This document shows, piece after piece, positions 16,443 to 24,496 of a stretch of 31,189 nucleotides of DNA. The translations under genes were made by a program, and so were the position numbers. Each line of letters starts with the position of its first letter. Position 1 is the stretch's first letter. The DNA comes from JBFHIJ01 sp041596515 (GTDB lineage: Bacteria; Bacteroidota; Ignavibacteria; Kapaibacteriales; UBA2268). Location of the stretch: positions 1 through 31,189 of the forward strand of contig JBFHIJ010000040.1 of NCBI GenBank assembly GCA_041596515.1. The letters run 5' to 3'. The notes below the pieces were generated by a model that searched no databases, was not told the origin of the DNA, and saw only the letters and a list, made by a program, of their open reading frames with translations.

Positions 16443-17423
16443 ATGCGCAAGATTTGTTCGGTTTATTTGGCCATTATATTGATTTCATTTCTATCCCTTA
16501 TAATGGGTGTTAGTATGCAAGCTCAGCCTGCTCTTCCACATCCGGTGGATGCAACGGCTCTAAAAGCTTTGGATGGAAAGTACAGCTTTATGATAGGTAG
16601 TGATTTAGGACGGAACGGTTATTACGAACAGAAGCCTATTGCTGAAATGATGGGTGAAGTCGCTGATTTGGCTGATGTGGAGTTCATTGCTGCGCTTGGT
16701 GACTTACACCACTATATGGGAATCCAATCTGTGACTGACCCACTTTGGATTACAAATTTTGAGTTGGTTTACAGTCACCCTGAGTTACAGAGACCATGGT
16801 TCCCAACATTAGGCAATCATGAATATAGAGGTAACACTCAGGCTGTGATTGACTATGGTCAAATAAGTAGAAGGTGGCAGATGGAAGGCAGATATTATTC
16901 AAAAGAAGTAGAAATTTCCGATTCTGTGAGTGCTTTATTTGTATTCATAGATACTCCTTCACTTATTGATAAATACAGAACTAACACTGAGAAATATCCT
17001 GATGGTGCAAATATTAGTATAGAAAAGCAATTGCAATGGTTAGAAAATGTGCTGAAAAATTCAAAGGCTAAATGGAAGATAGTTATGGGACACCACCCTA
17101 TCTATACCGGAACTAATAAAGATGAAATAGAACAGCTCAATCTGCAGGAACGCCTTTTGCCAATTTTAGAAAAATATAATGTAGATATGACTTTTTGCGG
17201 TCATATCCATAACTTCCAACACCTAAATATCATAGACTCTAAGATAGACTACTTTGTAAACTCATCTGCCTCACAGTCTCGTGAAGTTGAAATAAAAGAG
17301 GGGCAATTAGCATCTAATCCTGAACCGGGGTTCTCACTTTGCACTTTAGAAGACAGTCAAATAACAGTTACTTGGATAAATAATGACGGGAAGATACTGT
17401 ATCAATATAGTAGAAAGAGATAG
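16443..17423 (+). CDS. Exported metallophosphoesterase, purple (tartrate-resistant) acid phosphatase-like
   Basis: A 326-aa protein with a signal peptide (to about SMQAQ, residue 28). The calcineurin-like metal ligands occur in order: SDLG (Asp54), GDLHHY (Asp87), GNHE (124-127), GHHP (216-219) and GHIHNFQH (253-260). These bind two metal ions that hydrolyse phosphate esters. Spacing and the YMGIQSVTDPLW segment resemble single-domain purple acid phosphatases (ACP5-like). The first motif is SDLG rather than the usual GDWG, and GNHE replaces GNHD. Periplasmic or secreted location is inferred. Physiological substrate unknown; phosphate scavenging is plausible. It stands alone, with a terminator at 17451-17491, and starts 274 nt from divergent arsR. 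Confidence 0.88.
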   Translation: MRKICSVYLAIILISFLSLIMGVSMQAQPALPHPVDATALKALDGKYSFMIGSDLGRNGYYEQKPIAEMMGEVADLADVEFIAALGDLHHYMGIQSVTDPLWITNFELVYSHPELQRPWFPTLGNHEYRGNTQAVIDYGQISRRWQMEGRYYSKEVEISDSVSALFVFIDTPSLIDKYRTNTEKYPDGANISIEKQLQWLENVLKNSKAKWKIVMGHHPIYTGTNKDEIEQLNLQERLLPILEKYNVDMTFCGHIHNFQHLNIIDSKIDYFVNSSASQSREVEIKEGQLASNPEPGFSLCTLEDSQITVTWINNDGKILYQYSRKR

Positions 17424-17450
17424 AAACTTAGACATATAGATTATTAAATT

Positions 17451-17491
17451 ACGAAATCAGCTTATAAGGTATGTTGGTTTCGTTTTTTTTT
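17451..17491 (+). terminator. Intrinsic terminator after the phosphatase gene
   Basis: ACGAAATCAGC pairs with GTTGGTTTCGT (two G-U pairs) and is followed by eight or more T. Confidence 0.75.
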
Positions 17492-17637
17492 AATAAGTAT
17501 CGCCAGCAATTCTCAGAAATATTCCTGATTATAATCGAAATTAAACTTTTTCTGTAATTCCCCTGTCTAAACTACAAGGTGATTGCCATTTAGTATTCTC
17601 CTATTATAATAGTTTGATATAGTAAACAAAGGGAAAC

Positions 17638-20600
17638 ATGATGAAACCAATAACTACGCTCTTAATTACAGTTCTAATGCTATTACTGAGCAACATTTGC
17701 AGTGCTCAAGGTCAAACTCCTGAAATAATTGAAAAGATTACACCGGCTACTGCAGCGGCAGGGGCAAATCAGTTGGAGCTAACTATCACTTTTTTTGATC
17801 TTGGAACTCCTCCTGTACCACCGTCAGAAGTCATACCAACTTCGATTACTATTGGAAATATAGAAGCAAGCAATATCTCAAGAGATGAGCTTATTATATC
17901 AGCTGTAATCAGCATACCCGAAAATGAAACAAATGGACTTAAAGATGTTACTATTTCATTTCCGGGGCCGGACAATACACCCATACAATTTACCAAATAT
18001 GCAGCGTTCGAAGTTACAGGTGGTAAAGATAAAGAAGAGCCCACTATTGGAAAAGGTGAAGGTGGAGAAACACTTTTTGCACCTATAGGCTCCACATCTA
18101 CCTACCTAGTTGATGAAAATGGGGAAATAGTTAGGACGTGGACCAGCACTAAACGTCCTGCTCTGAGCTGTTATCTTCTGCAGGATAAATCACTGCTACG
18201 AACTGCAACTCAAGGAAATAATCCACTTTTTGCAAATGCGGCAGGAAATGGAGGTATTATAGAACGCTACGACTGGAATAACAACAAAATTTGGGAATTT
18301 AGCCTAGATAATGATAACTATATGCTTCACCATGACATAGAGTATCTTCCTAACGGTAATATTTTAGCAATAGCTTATGAGTACATTACCGACGAAGAGG
18401 CTTTAGCAGCAGGTAGAAATCCGGAGTTACTTTCTAACGAAGGTTTATGGCCTGACATGATTTTAGAGATAGAACCTACTTATCCCACAGGTGGTACTAT
18501 CGTATGGCAATGGAGAGTCATGGATCATATTATTCAAGACATGGACGCATCAAAACCAAACTATGGATCCATTTCTGAGCATCCACAAAAAATTAATTTA
18601 AACTATTCTTCTTTAAAAAAAGGTGGAGACTGGAATCACCTAAATGCTATTGATTATAATGCTGAGTTAGATCAGATTATGGTTACTTCCAGAAACTTTT
18701 CAGAAATCTGGATTATTAATCATAATATAATTATCGAAGAAGCCGCATCCGAAAAAGGCGATTTACTTTATCGTTGGGGCAATCCTGCGGCTTATGATCG
18801 GGGCACGCAAGCAAATCAAAAACTATATGGCCCTCACGATGGCAGATGGATAGAAAACAACTATCCGGGAGATGGGGATATTACGATTTTCAATAACGGA
18901 CAAAATAGACCTGAAGGTAAATACTCAACAGTTGACCAAATTACACCTCCACTACTTGAGGACGGCTCTTATAAGCTCATAGAGGAAGAGGCTTATGCCC
19001 CCGAAGCATTGACATGGACTTACATCGCTGAAAACCCAACAGACTTCTATGGTGATCATATCTCCGGTGCTGATAGACTAAAAGGTGGCAACACTATAAT
19101 CTGCGAAGGCACTACGGGTAGAATATTTGAAGTAGAGGAAAACGGCACTTTAGTCTGGGAATATCACAACCCTATTTACCAAGTATCTGCTAATGGAGAT
19201 ACAAACAAATCAGTTTTTAGGGCAACGCGCTATGATATTAGCTCAATGAATCCCAATAATCCTTCATTAGATCTTCCTTATCCTATAGTTGAAACAGGTC
19301 AGGAAAAATTTTACAACTCAAAAGGTGCAGAAATAAGTGCACCTACTAAGGGTGATAATTTTTACGGACAAGATGCACAATATGAAGGTCATCAGCCGAG
19401 TTATACTAATAATGAGGATGGAACTGTCACTGACAATGTTACCGGTCTGATGTGGTCTCGCAGCTCTGACTTAAATGGAGACGGAGTAATAAATGTTGAG
19501 GATAAACTTACACAAGCTTATGCAGAAACTAATGCCTCTGAATTCAATTTGGCAGGTTATACAGATTGGCGACTCCCAACTATAAAAGAATTATATTCTC
19601 TCATAATGTTTTACGGAGAAGATCCAAGTGGTTATACTGGTACTAATACTGAAACTTTAGTTCCATTTATTAATACTGACTTTTTCGAGATTGGATATGG
19701 AGACACTGATGCAGGCGAACGTATAATAGACGCTCAGTTCGCAACTAAAACTATTTACGTTAGTACCACGATGAACAATGCTCGAACGATGTTCGGAGTA
19801 AATTTTGCAGATGGTAGAATAAAAGGCTATCCTACGGATGCAGTGCAAAGCGGCAGCGAAGGAAAACTCTTCTACGTTCATTATGTTAGAGGTAACCCTG
19901 ATTATGGTAAAAATGACTTTGTAGACAATTCTGATGGTACAATTACTGACAAAGCAACAGGCTTAATGTGGTCGCAAGACGATTCGAAAACGGGTTTAAA
20001 CTGGGAAGAAGCTTTAGCATGGGTAAAACAAAGAAATGAAGAAAGTTTCTCAGGATATAGTGATTGGCGACTTCCTAACGTTAAAGAACTTCAAAGCATA
20101 ATTGACTATACCCGCTCTCCGGCTACCAGCGGTACAGCTGCAATTGATCCTCTATTTATATGCTCTGAAATAAAAGATGAAGCCGGAGAAACGAATTTCC
20201 CATTCTACTGGAGCGGAACTACTCACGCTAATATGCAGAATGGTGCTAACGGTTCGTATGTTGCATTCGGAGAGGGACTGGGCTTTATGAGCAACCCTCA
20301 GGGAACCAGTACTACGCTTATGGATGTACACGGAGCAGGTTGCCAGAGAAGCGACCCTAAGGAAGGAAATCCTGATGATTATCCTACAGGTCACGGACCT
20401 CAAGGCGATGTAATAAGAATATATAACTATGTAAGATTAGTGAGAGATGCAGAACCGGATGTAAGCATACATGAAAATGGAAATAATTATTACGGTTTTG
20501 AGCTAAATCAAAACTATCCAAACCCATTTAACAATAACACTGCAATTTCATTTACACTAAGTAGTTCGGGAAATGTAACACTGACAGTTTGTGATGAATT

Positions 20601-20754
20601 AGGACAAAAAGTAAGCGTATTAGTAAATGGCAATATCACTGCAGGTAATCATACTTATTCTTTTGATTCCGAAGGACTTACGAGCGGAATATACTATTAT
20701 ACATTAGTAACAGAGCAAGGTACTATCACAAAAGCTATGTCTTTTGTAAAATAG
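17638..20754 (+). CDS. T9SS-exported arylsulfotransferase-like protein with two Lcl (DUF1566) domains
   Basis: A 1038-aa secreted protein. A signal peptide covers residues 1-23 (ICSAQ). Residues about 27-125 look like an Ig/IPT-like domain (KITPATAAAGANQLEL). About 134-537 resemble an arylsulfotransferase (ASST) propeller: TYLVDENGEIVRTWTS, MLHHDIEYLPNGNILAIAYE, HLNAIDYNAELDQIMVTSRN and YGPHDGRW, with several His that could serve as the sulfohistidine. Two Lcl domains follow, DNVTGLMWSR...GYTDWRLPTIKEL (about 594-750) and DKATGLMWSQ...GYSDWRLPNVKEL (about 765-935). The first holds a Ca-loop-like DLNGDGVINVED. The end (about 954-1038), NYPNPFNNNTAISF through GIYYYTL, is a type A T9SS sorting domain. 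AGGGAAAC precedes the ATG. It is probably cell-surface attached; substrate unknown. Confidence 0.9.
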   Translation: MMKPITTLLITVLMLLLSNICSAQGQTPEIIEKITPATAAAGANQLELTITFFDLGTPPVPPSEVIPTSITIGNIEASNISRDELIISAVISIPENETNGLKDVTISFPGPDNTPIQFTKYAAFEVTGGKDKEEPTIGKGEGGETLFAPIGSTSTYLVDENGEIVRTWTSTKRPALSCYLLQDKSLLRTATQGNNPLFANAAGNGGIIERYDWNNNKIWEFSLDNDNYMLHHDIEYLPNGNILAIAYEYITDEEALAAGRNPELLSNEGLWPDMILEIEPTYPTGGTIVWQWRVMDHIIQDMDASKPNYGSISEHPQKINLNYSSLKKGGDWNHLNAIDYNAELDQIMVTSRNFSEIWIINHNIIIEEAASEKGDLLYRWGNPAAYDRGTQANQKLYGPHDGRWIENNYPGDGDITIFNNGQNRPEGKYSTVDQITPPLLEDGSYKLIEEEAYAPEALTWTYIAENPTDFYGDHISGADRLKGGNTIICEGTTGRIFEVEENGTLVWEYHNPIYQVSANGDTNKSVFRATRYDISSMNPNNPSLDLPYPIVETGQEKFYNSKGAEISAPTKGDNFYGQDAQYEGHQPSYTNNEDGTVTDNVTGLMWSRSSDLNGDGVINVEDKLTQAYAETNASEFNLAGYTDWRLPTIKELYSLIMFYGEDPSGYTGTNTETLVPFINTDFFEIGYGDTDAGERIIDAQFATKTIYVSTTMNNARTMFGVNFADGRIKGYPTDAVQSGSEGKLFYVHYVRGNPDYGKNDFVDNSDGTITDKATGLMWSQDDSKTGLNWEEALAWVKQRNEESFSGYSDWRLPNVKELQSIIDYTRSPATSGTAAIDPLFICSEIKDEAGETNFPFYWSGTTHANMQNGANGSYVAFGEGLGFMSNPQGTSTTLMDVHGAGCQRSDPKEGNPDDYPTGHGPQGDVIRIYNYVRLVRDAEPDVSIHENGNNYYGFELNQNYPNPFNNNTAISFTLSSSGNVTLTVCDELGQKVSVLVNGNITAGNHTYSFDSEGLTSGIYYYTLVTEQGTITKAMSFVK

Positions 20755-21061
20755 ATATATAGCATAATTAACTTCTTAGATAAAAGCTGTCCGGGATAAA
20801 CTCCTGGCAGCTTTTTTTGTATAGATGACGATGAGAGACTTTCTAAATCAAAACTTCAAGATTACGCTCACCGTAATTTTTTGTTGCTATTACAAATAAA
20901 AGCAAACATTTATTACTATATATTATATAACACGTTTGATATTAATTATAATATAATTATATTGTACAAGCAATTACTGAACCATGTATAGTTTTAACAG
21001 AACACTAAAAAATACTTTTTTTGAATAGAATTTTTACAATGCTTTATAGGGCAAATACAAC
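20755..21061. other. Intergenic stretch
   Basis: 307 bases. The first 65 hold the terminator at 20782-20818. The rest is very AT-rich, with AT-only inverted repeats around 20940-20965 that look like base-composition effects. Any promoter for the gene at 21062 should be here, but none stands out. Confidence 0.4.
20782..20818 (+). terminator. Intrinsic terminator after the T9SS-exported protein gene
   Basis: AAAAGCTG-T-C-C-GG pairs with CC-T-G-G-CAGCTTTT across an 8-nt loop, with one G-U pair and one mismatch, then a T run. Confidence 0.88.
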
Positions 21062-21589
21062 ATGAAGTACATTTTACTTTTATTTTTCATACTGACTCCA
21101 CTCACCTCTCTTAGAGCTCTAGTACCAACAGACTCAACTCCGAAAGCAAATACTTACTCAAAAGTTACGATCATTACAACGGATTACGAGAAATTTAGAG
21201 TTAATAAAATTATACTCCATGAGGACTTTCTAGAGTATCTAAATTACAGCACAACAGAGATGGATACTATTTCACTTAATAACATAGAGTTAATTAGTGC
21301 TTGTACAGGTAATTATACTCTGACTGGGGCGGCAATGGGAGCCTGCTGCGGTGCAGCATTATCTTTGTGGTACTTAGTTGAATTATTTCCTGCAAGCAAT
21401 CCACCCGCTATTATTGCTTTAAGCACTTTGATTGGAGCCGGAATTGGGACACTAATTGGATATGTAACAAATGAATATTCGACAATTTACCAAAGTGGTT
21501 CTTTCTTTTTGAGCAGTTTAAAAAATACTACAGAATTTACTACTGAATATCCACATTATAATATACTAAGTATCCAAATACCACTATAA
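21062..21589 (+). CDS. Exported small protein with glycine-zipper segment
   Basis: A 175-aa protein with signal peptide MKYILLLFFILTPLTSLRAL. Residues about 33-78 (VTIITTDYEKFRVNKIILHE...DTISLNNIELIS) form one small beta unit, similar in pattern to the doubled unit of the barrels at 6785-8556. Two hydrophobic Gly-rich helices follow (LTGAAMGACCGAALSLWYL and IIALSTLIGAGIGTLIGYV), the GxxxG spacing of glycine zippers, which insert into or span membranes. Function not recognised. It ends 10 nt before the next gene, which has a strong ribosome site, so the two form an operon. Confidence 0.75.
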   Translation: MKYILLLFFILTPLTSLRALVPTDSTPKANTYSKVTIITTDYEKFRVNKIILHEDFLEYLNYSTTEMDTISLNNIELISACTGNYTLTGAAMGACCGAALSLWYLVELFPASNPPAIIALSTLIGAGIGTLIGYVTNEYSTIYQSGSFFLSSLKNTTEFTTEYPHYNILSIQIPL

Positions 21590-21599
21590 AGGAGATCAA

Positions 21600-22406
21600 A
21601 TGAAAATTTTCAACTTATTGAGTTTAATAGCTCTTGTATTTTTGGTTTCGTGCAATTCATACGATATAAAGATGAAAGGCTCCAAAAAGAAAGCTACTTC
21701 TTTAAATAGCATTGCATTAGTAAATGTCTACATTAATCCCCCATATTCACCATCTGTACCTATAATAGATGCAGCAATTTACAATGGTGTTTTTCAAAAT
21801 ATTTATGGAGATATTGCAATTCTTCATGCCAAAAATGCAGACACTGTAGTCAAATATATGGGCGAAGTACTAAAAACCTGCTCTCAGAAAAATGTAATCT
21901 ACGGAGAAGAACTCTACGATAAGCTTACGCCTGAGGTATTGGCTAAGTTAGATATACAAACGTACCCTCCTATCATTCAAAATGAGGACTTTCCTTTTGC
22001 AGTAATCCCAAAATATTCACTCAATTTCATGGATTTTTCCAATGTAATTTCTCCAGCTGCTTATTTTATGAGAGATTCTATGGAAACAGTAAAGCCACAG
22101 CTTGCCAAGTTATGTGAGTTCCTTAATGTAGATGGCTTAGTGTTTGCATACTTTACAGTTCCCACTTATGAGATAGAAATATTGGGAATTGTTGGTGAGA
22201 GAGCTTTATTTGAGCGTATCTTTTATTTTGATAAAAATGGTGATCAAATATTTTCAGCACGTATAAAATCAGAATTGGAAGCTAGCGGACCTAGTGATAT
22301 GGAAGGTTACGAAAAGGTATTTAGGAAATATTTTAAATACACAAATGCCTTTTTCAGAAATATATATAACGATGAAAGCCTAGATAAATATTTAGATGAA
22401 GATTAG
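21600..22406 (+). CDS. Predicted lipoprotein of unknown function
   Basis: A 268-aa protein. The signal sequence MKIFNLLSLIALVFLVSC ends in a lipobox (LVSC, Cys18). AAAGGAG precedes the ATG by 5 nt, one of the strongest ribosome sites in the window. The body is mixed alpha/beta, with segments such as NSIALVNVYINPPYSP, NVIYGEELYDKLTPEVL and NVDGLVFAYFTVPTYEIE. This resembles the pattern of periplasmic lipoproteins that sense or bind partners, but no family was recognised. It is transcribed with the glycine-zipper gene 10 nt upstream, and the pair may make one envelope assembly. A hairpin with a T run follows at 22433-22474. Confidence 0.82.
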   Translation: MKIFNLLSLIALVFLVSCNSYDIKMKGSKKKATSLNSIALVNVYINPPYSPSVPIIDAAIYNGVFQNIYGDIAILHAKNADTVVKYMGEVLKTCSQKNVIYGEELYDKLTPEVLAKLDIQTYPPIIQNEDFPFAVIPKYSLNFMDFSNVISPAAYFMRDSMETVKPQLAKLCEFLNVDGLVFAYFTVPTYEIEILGIVGERALFERIFYFDKNGDQIFSARIKSELEASGPSDMEGYEKVFRKYFKYTNAFFRNIYNDESLDKYLDED

Positions 22407-22432
22407 ACTCCAACTTGCTTCAGTCATTATCT

Positions 22433-22474
22433 AAACCGTTAGAAATAATAAAAATGCTCTATCGGTTTTTTTTT
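22433..22474 (+). terminator. Probable intrinsic terminator
   Basis: AAACCG and AGA pair with CGGTTT and TCT around a 14-nt loop; nine T follow. The stem is interrupted, so efficiency is uncertain. Confidence 0.6.
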
Positions 22475-22667
22475 GGGGGTAGGTTTTAGGGTTTAGAGTA
22501 ATGTAGAGAAAAATCGTGAATTTACACTATGGCAGATATGTATTGAATTTTAGTTTTAAATTAGTTATACTTCCATATGTTTTGATTATATTTAATTATT
22601 GGAATCTAATTATCTGAAATAGTTTATAGATGTGCATTGCTATGTTTAGTATTGAGGCTTAGAAAAT

Positions 22668-22672
22668 AGAGG
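22668..22672 (+). promoter_or_regulatory. Shine-Dalgarno deciding the pentapeptide-protein start
   Basis: AGAGG lies 6 nt before the ATG at 22679, favouring it over two in-frame TTG codons at 22673 and 22676. Confidence 0.6.
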
Positions 22673-22678
22673 TTGTTG

Positions 22679-24328
22679 ATGTCTAAAATCATAAAAATAG
22701 AGTATTTGGGTAAAGCGCCTGAGAAGCAGAATGAGCAAAATACTATTATAGCTAGAGATACAGCTAAAGTATATTACGAAAATACTAATGGAATCACTGA
22801 ATTCACAATTCTAAACGTAATTGAGAACAATGATATTTATGCAGCTATCAAAGATAGTACAAAAACAGTTATAAATATAAGCAATTGTCTCGTAAAGTCT
22901 TTTAGCAGTCATGACTCAGGTATGAAACATGAAAACAATTTATGGATATTTAACAAAGAATTATTAGCTGAGTCTTCTATTTTCGAAGGTCAAACAAAAT
23001 TTTCATTTACAAAATTTACTAACAATGTCAGTTTTAAGGCGGCTAAATTTCTATCTGAAGCTAATTTTGAAAGATCCATATTTTGTCAACAAGCCAAATT
23101 TTCAGCAATTAGATTTCAATCAAATTTCTTTGCACCCTATATTCAATTTCTTGATTTTGTGTCATTCAAAGAATCCAAATTCTATAAAAGTACATATATA
23201 CAATACTCAAAATTTCATCATAATAGTGATTTTCAAGGAAGTAAATTTCATGACTTTGCAAATCTGTCAAATATAATTGTGTCAGGTAATTTTTATTTCA
23301 ATTACGCATCTACAAAAAAAGCAATACAGTTTTCTTATTCTAAATTTTTCGGAAAAGTAGATTGTAGATTTTCCAAATTCGTTGATTTAACTAGTTTTGA
23401 CTCTGTAATTTTTCATTCTAAATGTACTTTCGACTATTCCACTTTTCTTCATCATGCGATTTTTGACAAATCTATTTTTTACAAAAGTGCAATATTCATA
23501 AGAGTTCGTTTCGATAAAGATTTAAGATTCTTCAATACAGCATTATTGGATGAGTGTAGTTTTATAGAATCTGAATTTCAAGGAACAACGATGTTTGGTA
23601 AATCTATATTTACTAAGAAAACTCGTTTTAGTGGTACACTATTTTCAGGTTCTGTTTTGTGGCAAATGCCAGAAGAAACAGATCTAATAAAATTTGATGA
23701 TTTACTTCTTTCAAATTTGAATAACTTCACATTTGAAGCAGCTTTTTTCAAAAAACATGTAGATTTTACAGGTTTCAAATTTGTTAAACTTAATTTAGGA
23801 AGTTGCATTTTTGAACATAGTGCTTCTTTTAAAAACTGCGAAATAACGAAAGCCTCGAGAGAAACTTACAGAATAATCAAACATGAGTTTCTTAAAATAA
23901 ACAATAGACTTGACGCTGTTGAATATTTCAAAAGAGAAATTGAAGAAAAATGGAAAGAAGCTAAACCTCACAGTTTTGAAAAAAATCTACTTAGTGCATA
24001 TTCCTATGTAAATGATTATGGTACTGATAGCAAAAGAGCTCTTCGTGTGTTTTCCAGTTTTACTCTAATCTTTCTAATACTATTTACTTTTATGGGCTAT
24101 GGCAACTGTTATTTTGGATGGGCATTATCTGATTGTGAATCCTTTATTGAAGCATCCAGATACACAGCAGAAAATTTGACTATTTTACTTAACCCTACTC
24201 ATAAAGTATCCGAATTACATGGGGAAATAAGTGTTTTCGGAATAGTCATTAGTTACTTATTTAGGCTCTACATTCCCATAATGTTTTTCTTTATTCTTCA
24301 GCCACTTAAAAAATACAAGAGTTGGTAA
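22679..24328 (+). CDS. Pentapeptide-repeat-like protein with C-terminal membrane helices
   Basis: A 549-aa protein without a signal peptide. Residues about 100-395 are dense pentapeptide-like repeats with Phe at the centre: FSFTKFTNNVSFKAAKF, ANFERSIFCQQAKF, FQGSKFHDFANL and FIESEFQGTTMFGKSIF. Such repeats fold as a right-handed quadrilateral beta-helix. A charged helical linker follows (YFKREIEEKWKEAKPHSFEK). Two hydrophobic helices near the end (SFTLIFLILFTFMGYG and GIVISYLFRLYIPIMFFFIL) bracket a region spelled like a pore loop (NLTILLNPTHK). The arrangement recalls pentapeptide-repeat proteins fused to ion-channel-like helices; that comparison is from memory. The repeat part should be cytoplasmic. 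Function unknown. No operon partner: neighbours are a terminator and a convergent gene. Confidence 0.82.
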   Translation: MSKIIKIEYLGKAPEKQNEQNTIIARDTAKVYYENTNGITEFTILNVIENNDIYAAIKDSTKTVINISNCLVKSFSSHDSGMKHENNLWIFNKELLAESSIFEGQTKFSFTKFTNNVSFKAAKFLSEANFERSIFCQQAKFSAIRFQSNFFAPYIQFLDFVSFKESKFYKSTYIQYSKFHHNSDFQGSKFHDFANLSNIIVSGNFYFNYASTKKAIQFSYSKFFGKVDCRFSKFVDLTSFDSVIFHSKCTFDYSTFLHHAIFDKSIFYKSAIFIRVRFDKDLRFFNTALLDECSFIESEFQGTTMFGKSIFTKKTRFSGTLFSGSVLWQMPEETDLIKFDDLLLSNLNNFTFEAAFFKKHVDFTGFKFVKLNLGSCIFEHSASFKNCEITKASRETYRIIKHEFLKINNRLDAVEYFKREIEEKWKEAKPHSFEKNLLSAYSYVNDYGTDSKRALRVFSSFTLIFLILFTFMGYGNCYFGWALSDCESFIEASRYTAENLTILLNPTHKVSELHGEISVFGIVISYLFRLYIPIMFFFILQPLKKYKSW

Positions 24329-24360
24329 TATAGATTTTATCGAATTTTAAAATTTGGAAG
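24104..24360. repeat. Double-hairpin REP-like element
   Basis: The element occupies 24360-24404 between the convergent pentapeptide and groEL genes. Stem one is GAGGCT/AGCCTC with a 3-nt loop. Stem two is CCCATG/CGTGGG with a 7-nt loop (GCATCGA). From memory, 'GCATCG'-looped GGG/CCC hairpins of this layout are dispersed in related genomes. Only one copy is in the window. Confidence 0.35.
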
Positions 24361-24421
24361 AGGCTGAAAGCCTCAAAGAGAATAGCCCATGGCATCGACG
24401 TGGGTAAACTTAAACCAATTC

Positions 24422-24458
24422 AAAAAAAAACCCTACTTAGAACTATATCCAAGTAGGG
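24422..24458 (-). terminator. Intrinsic terminator of the groESL operon
   Basis: On the minus strand CCCTACTT pairs with AAGTAGGG around a 12-nt loop and is followed by nine T. Confidence 0.92.
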
Positions 24459-24496
24459 ATTCAATTTATTATATTAGGATTTGTGATGGGTGATGA

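Noticed and set aside
20930..20970. AT-rich inverted repeats as an origin or operator
   Set aside because: Composed only of A and T in a very AT-rich gap, with no DnaA boxes or replication genes nearby.
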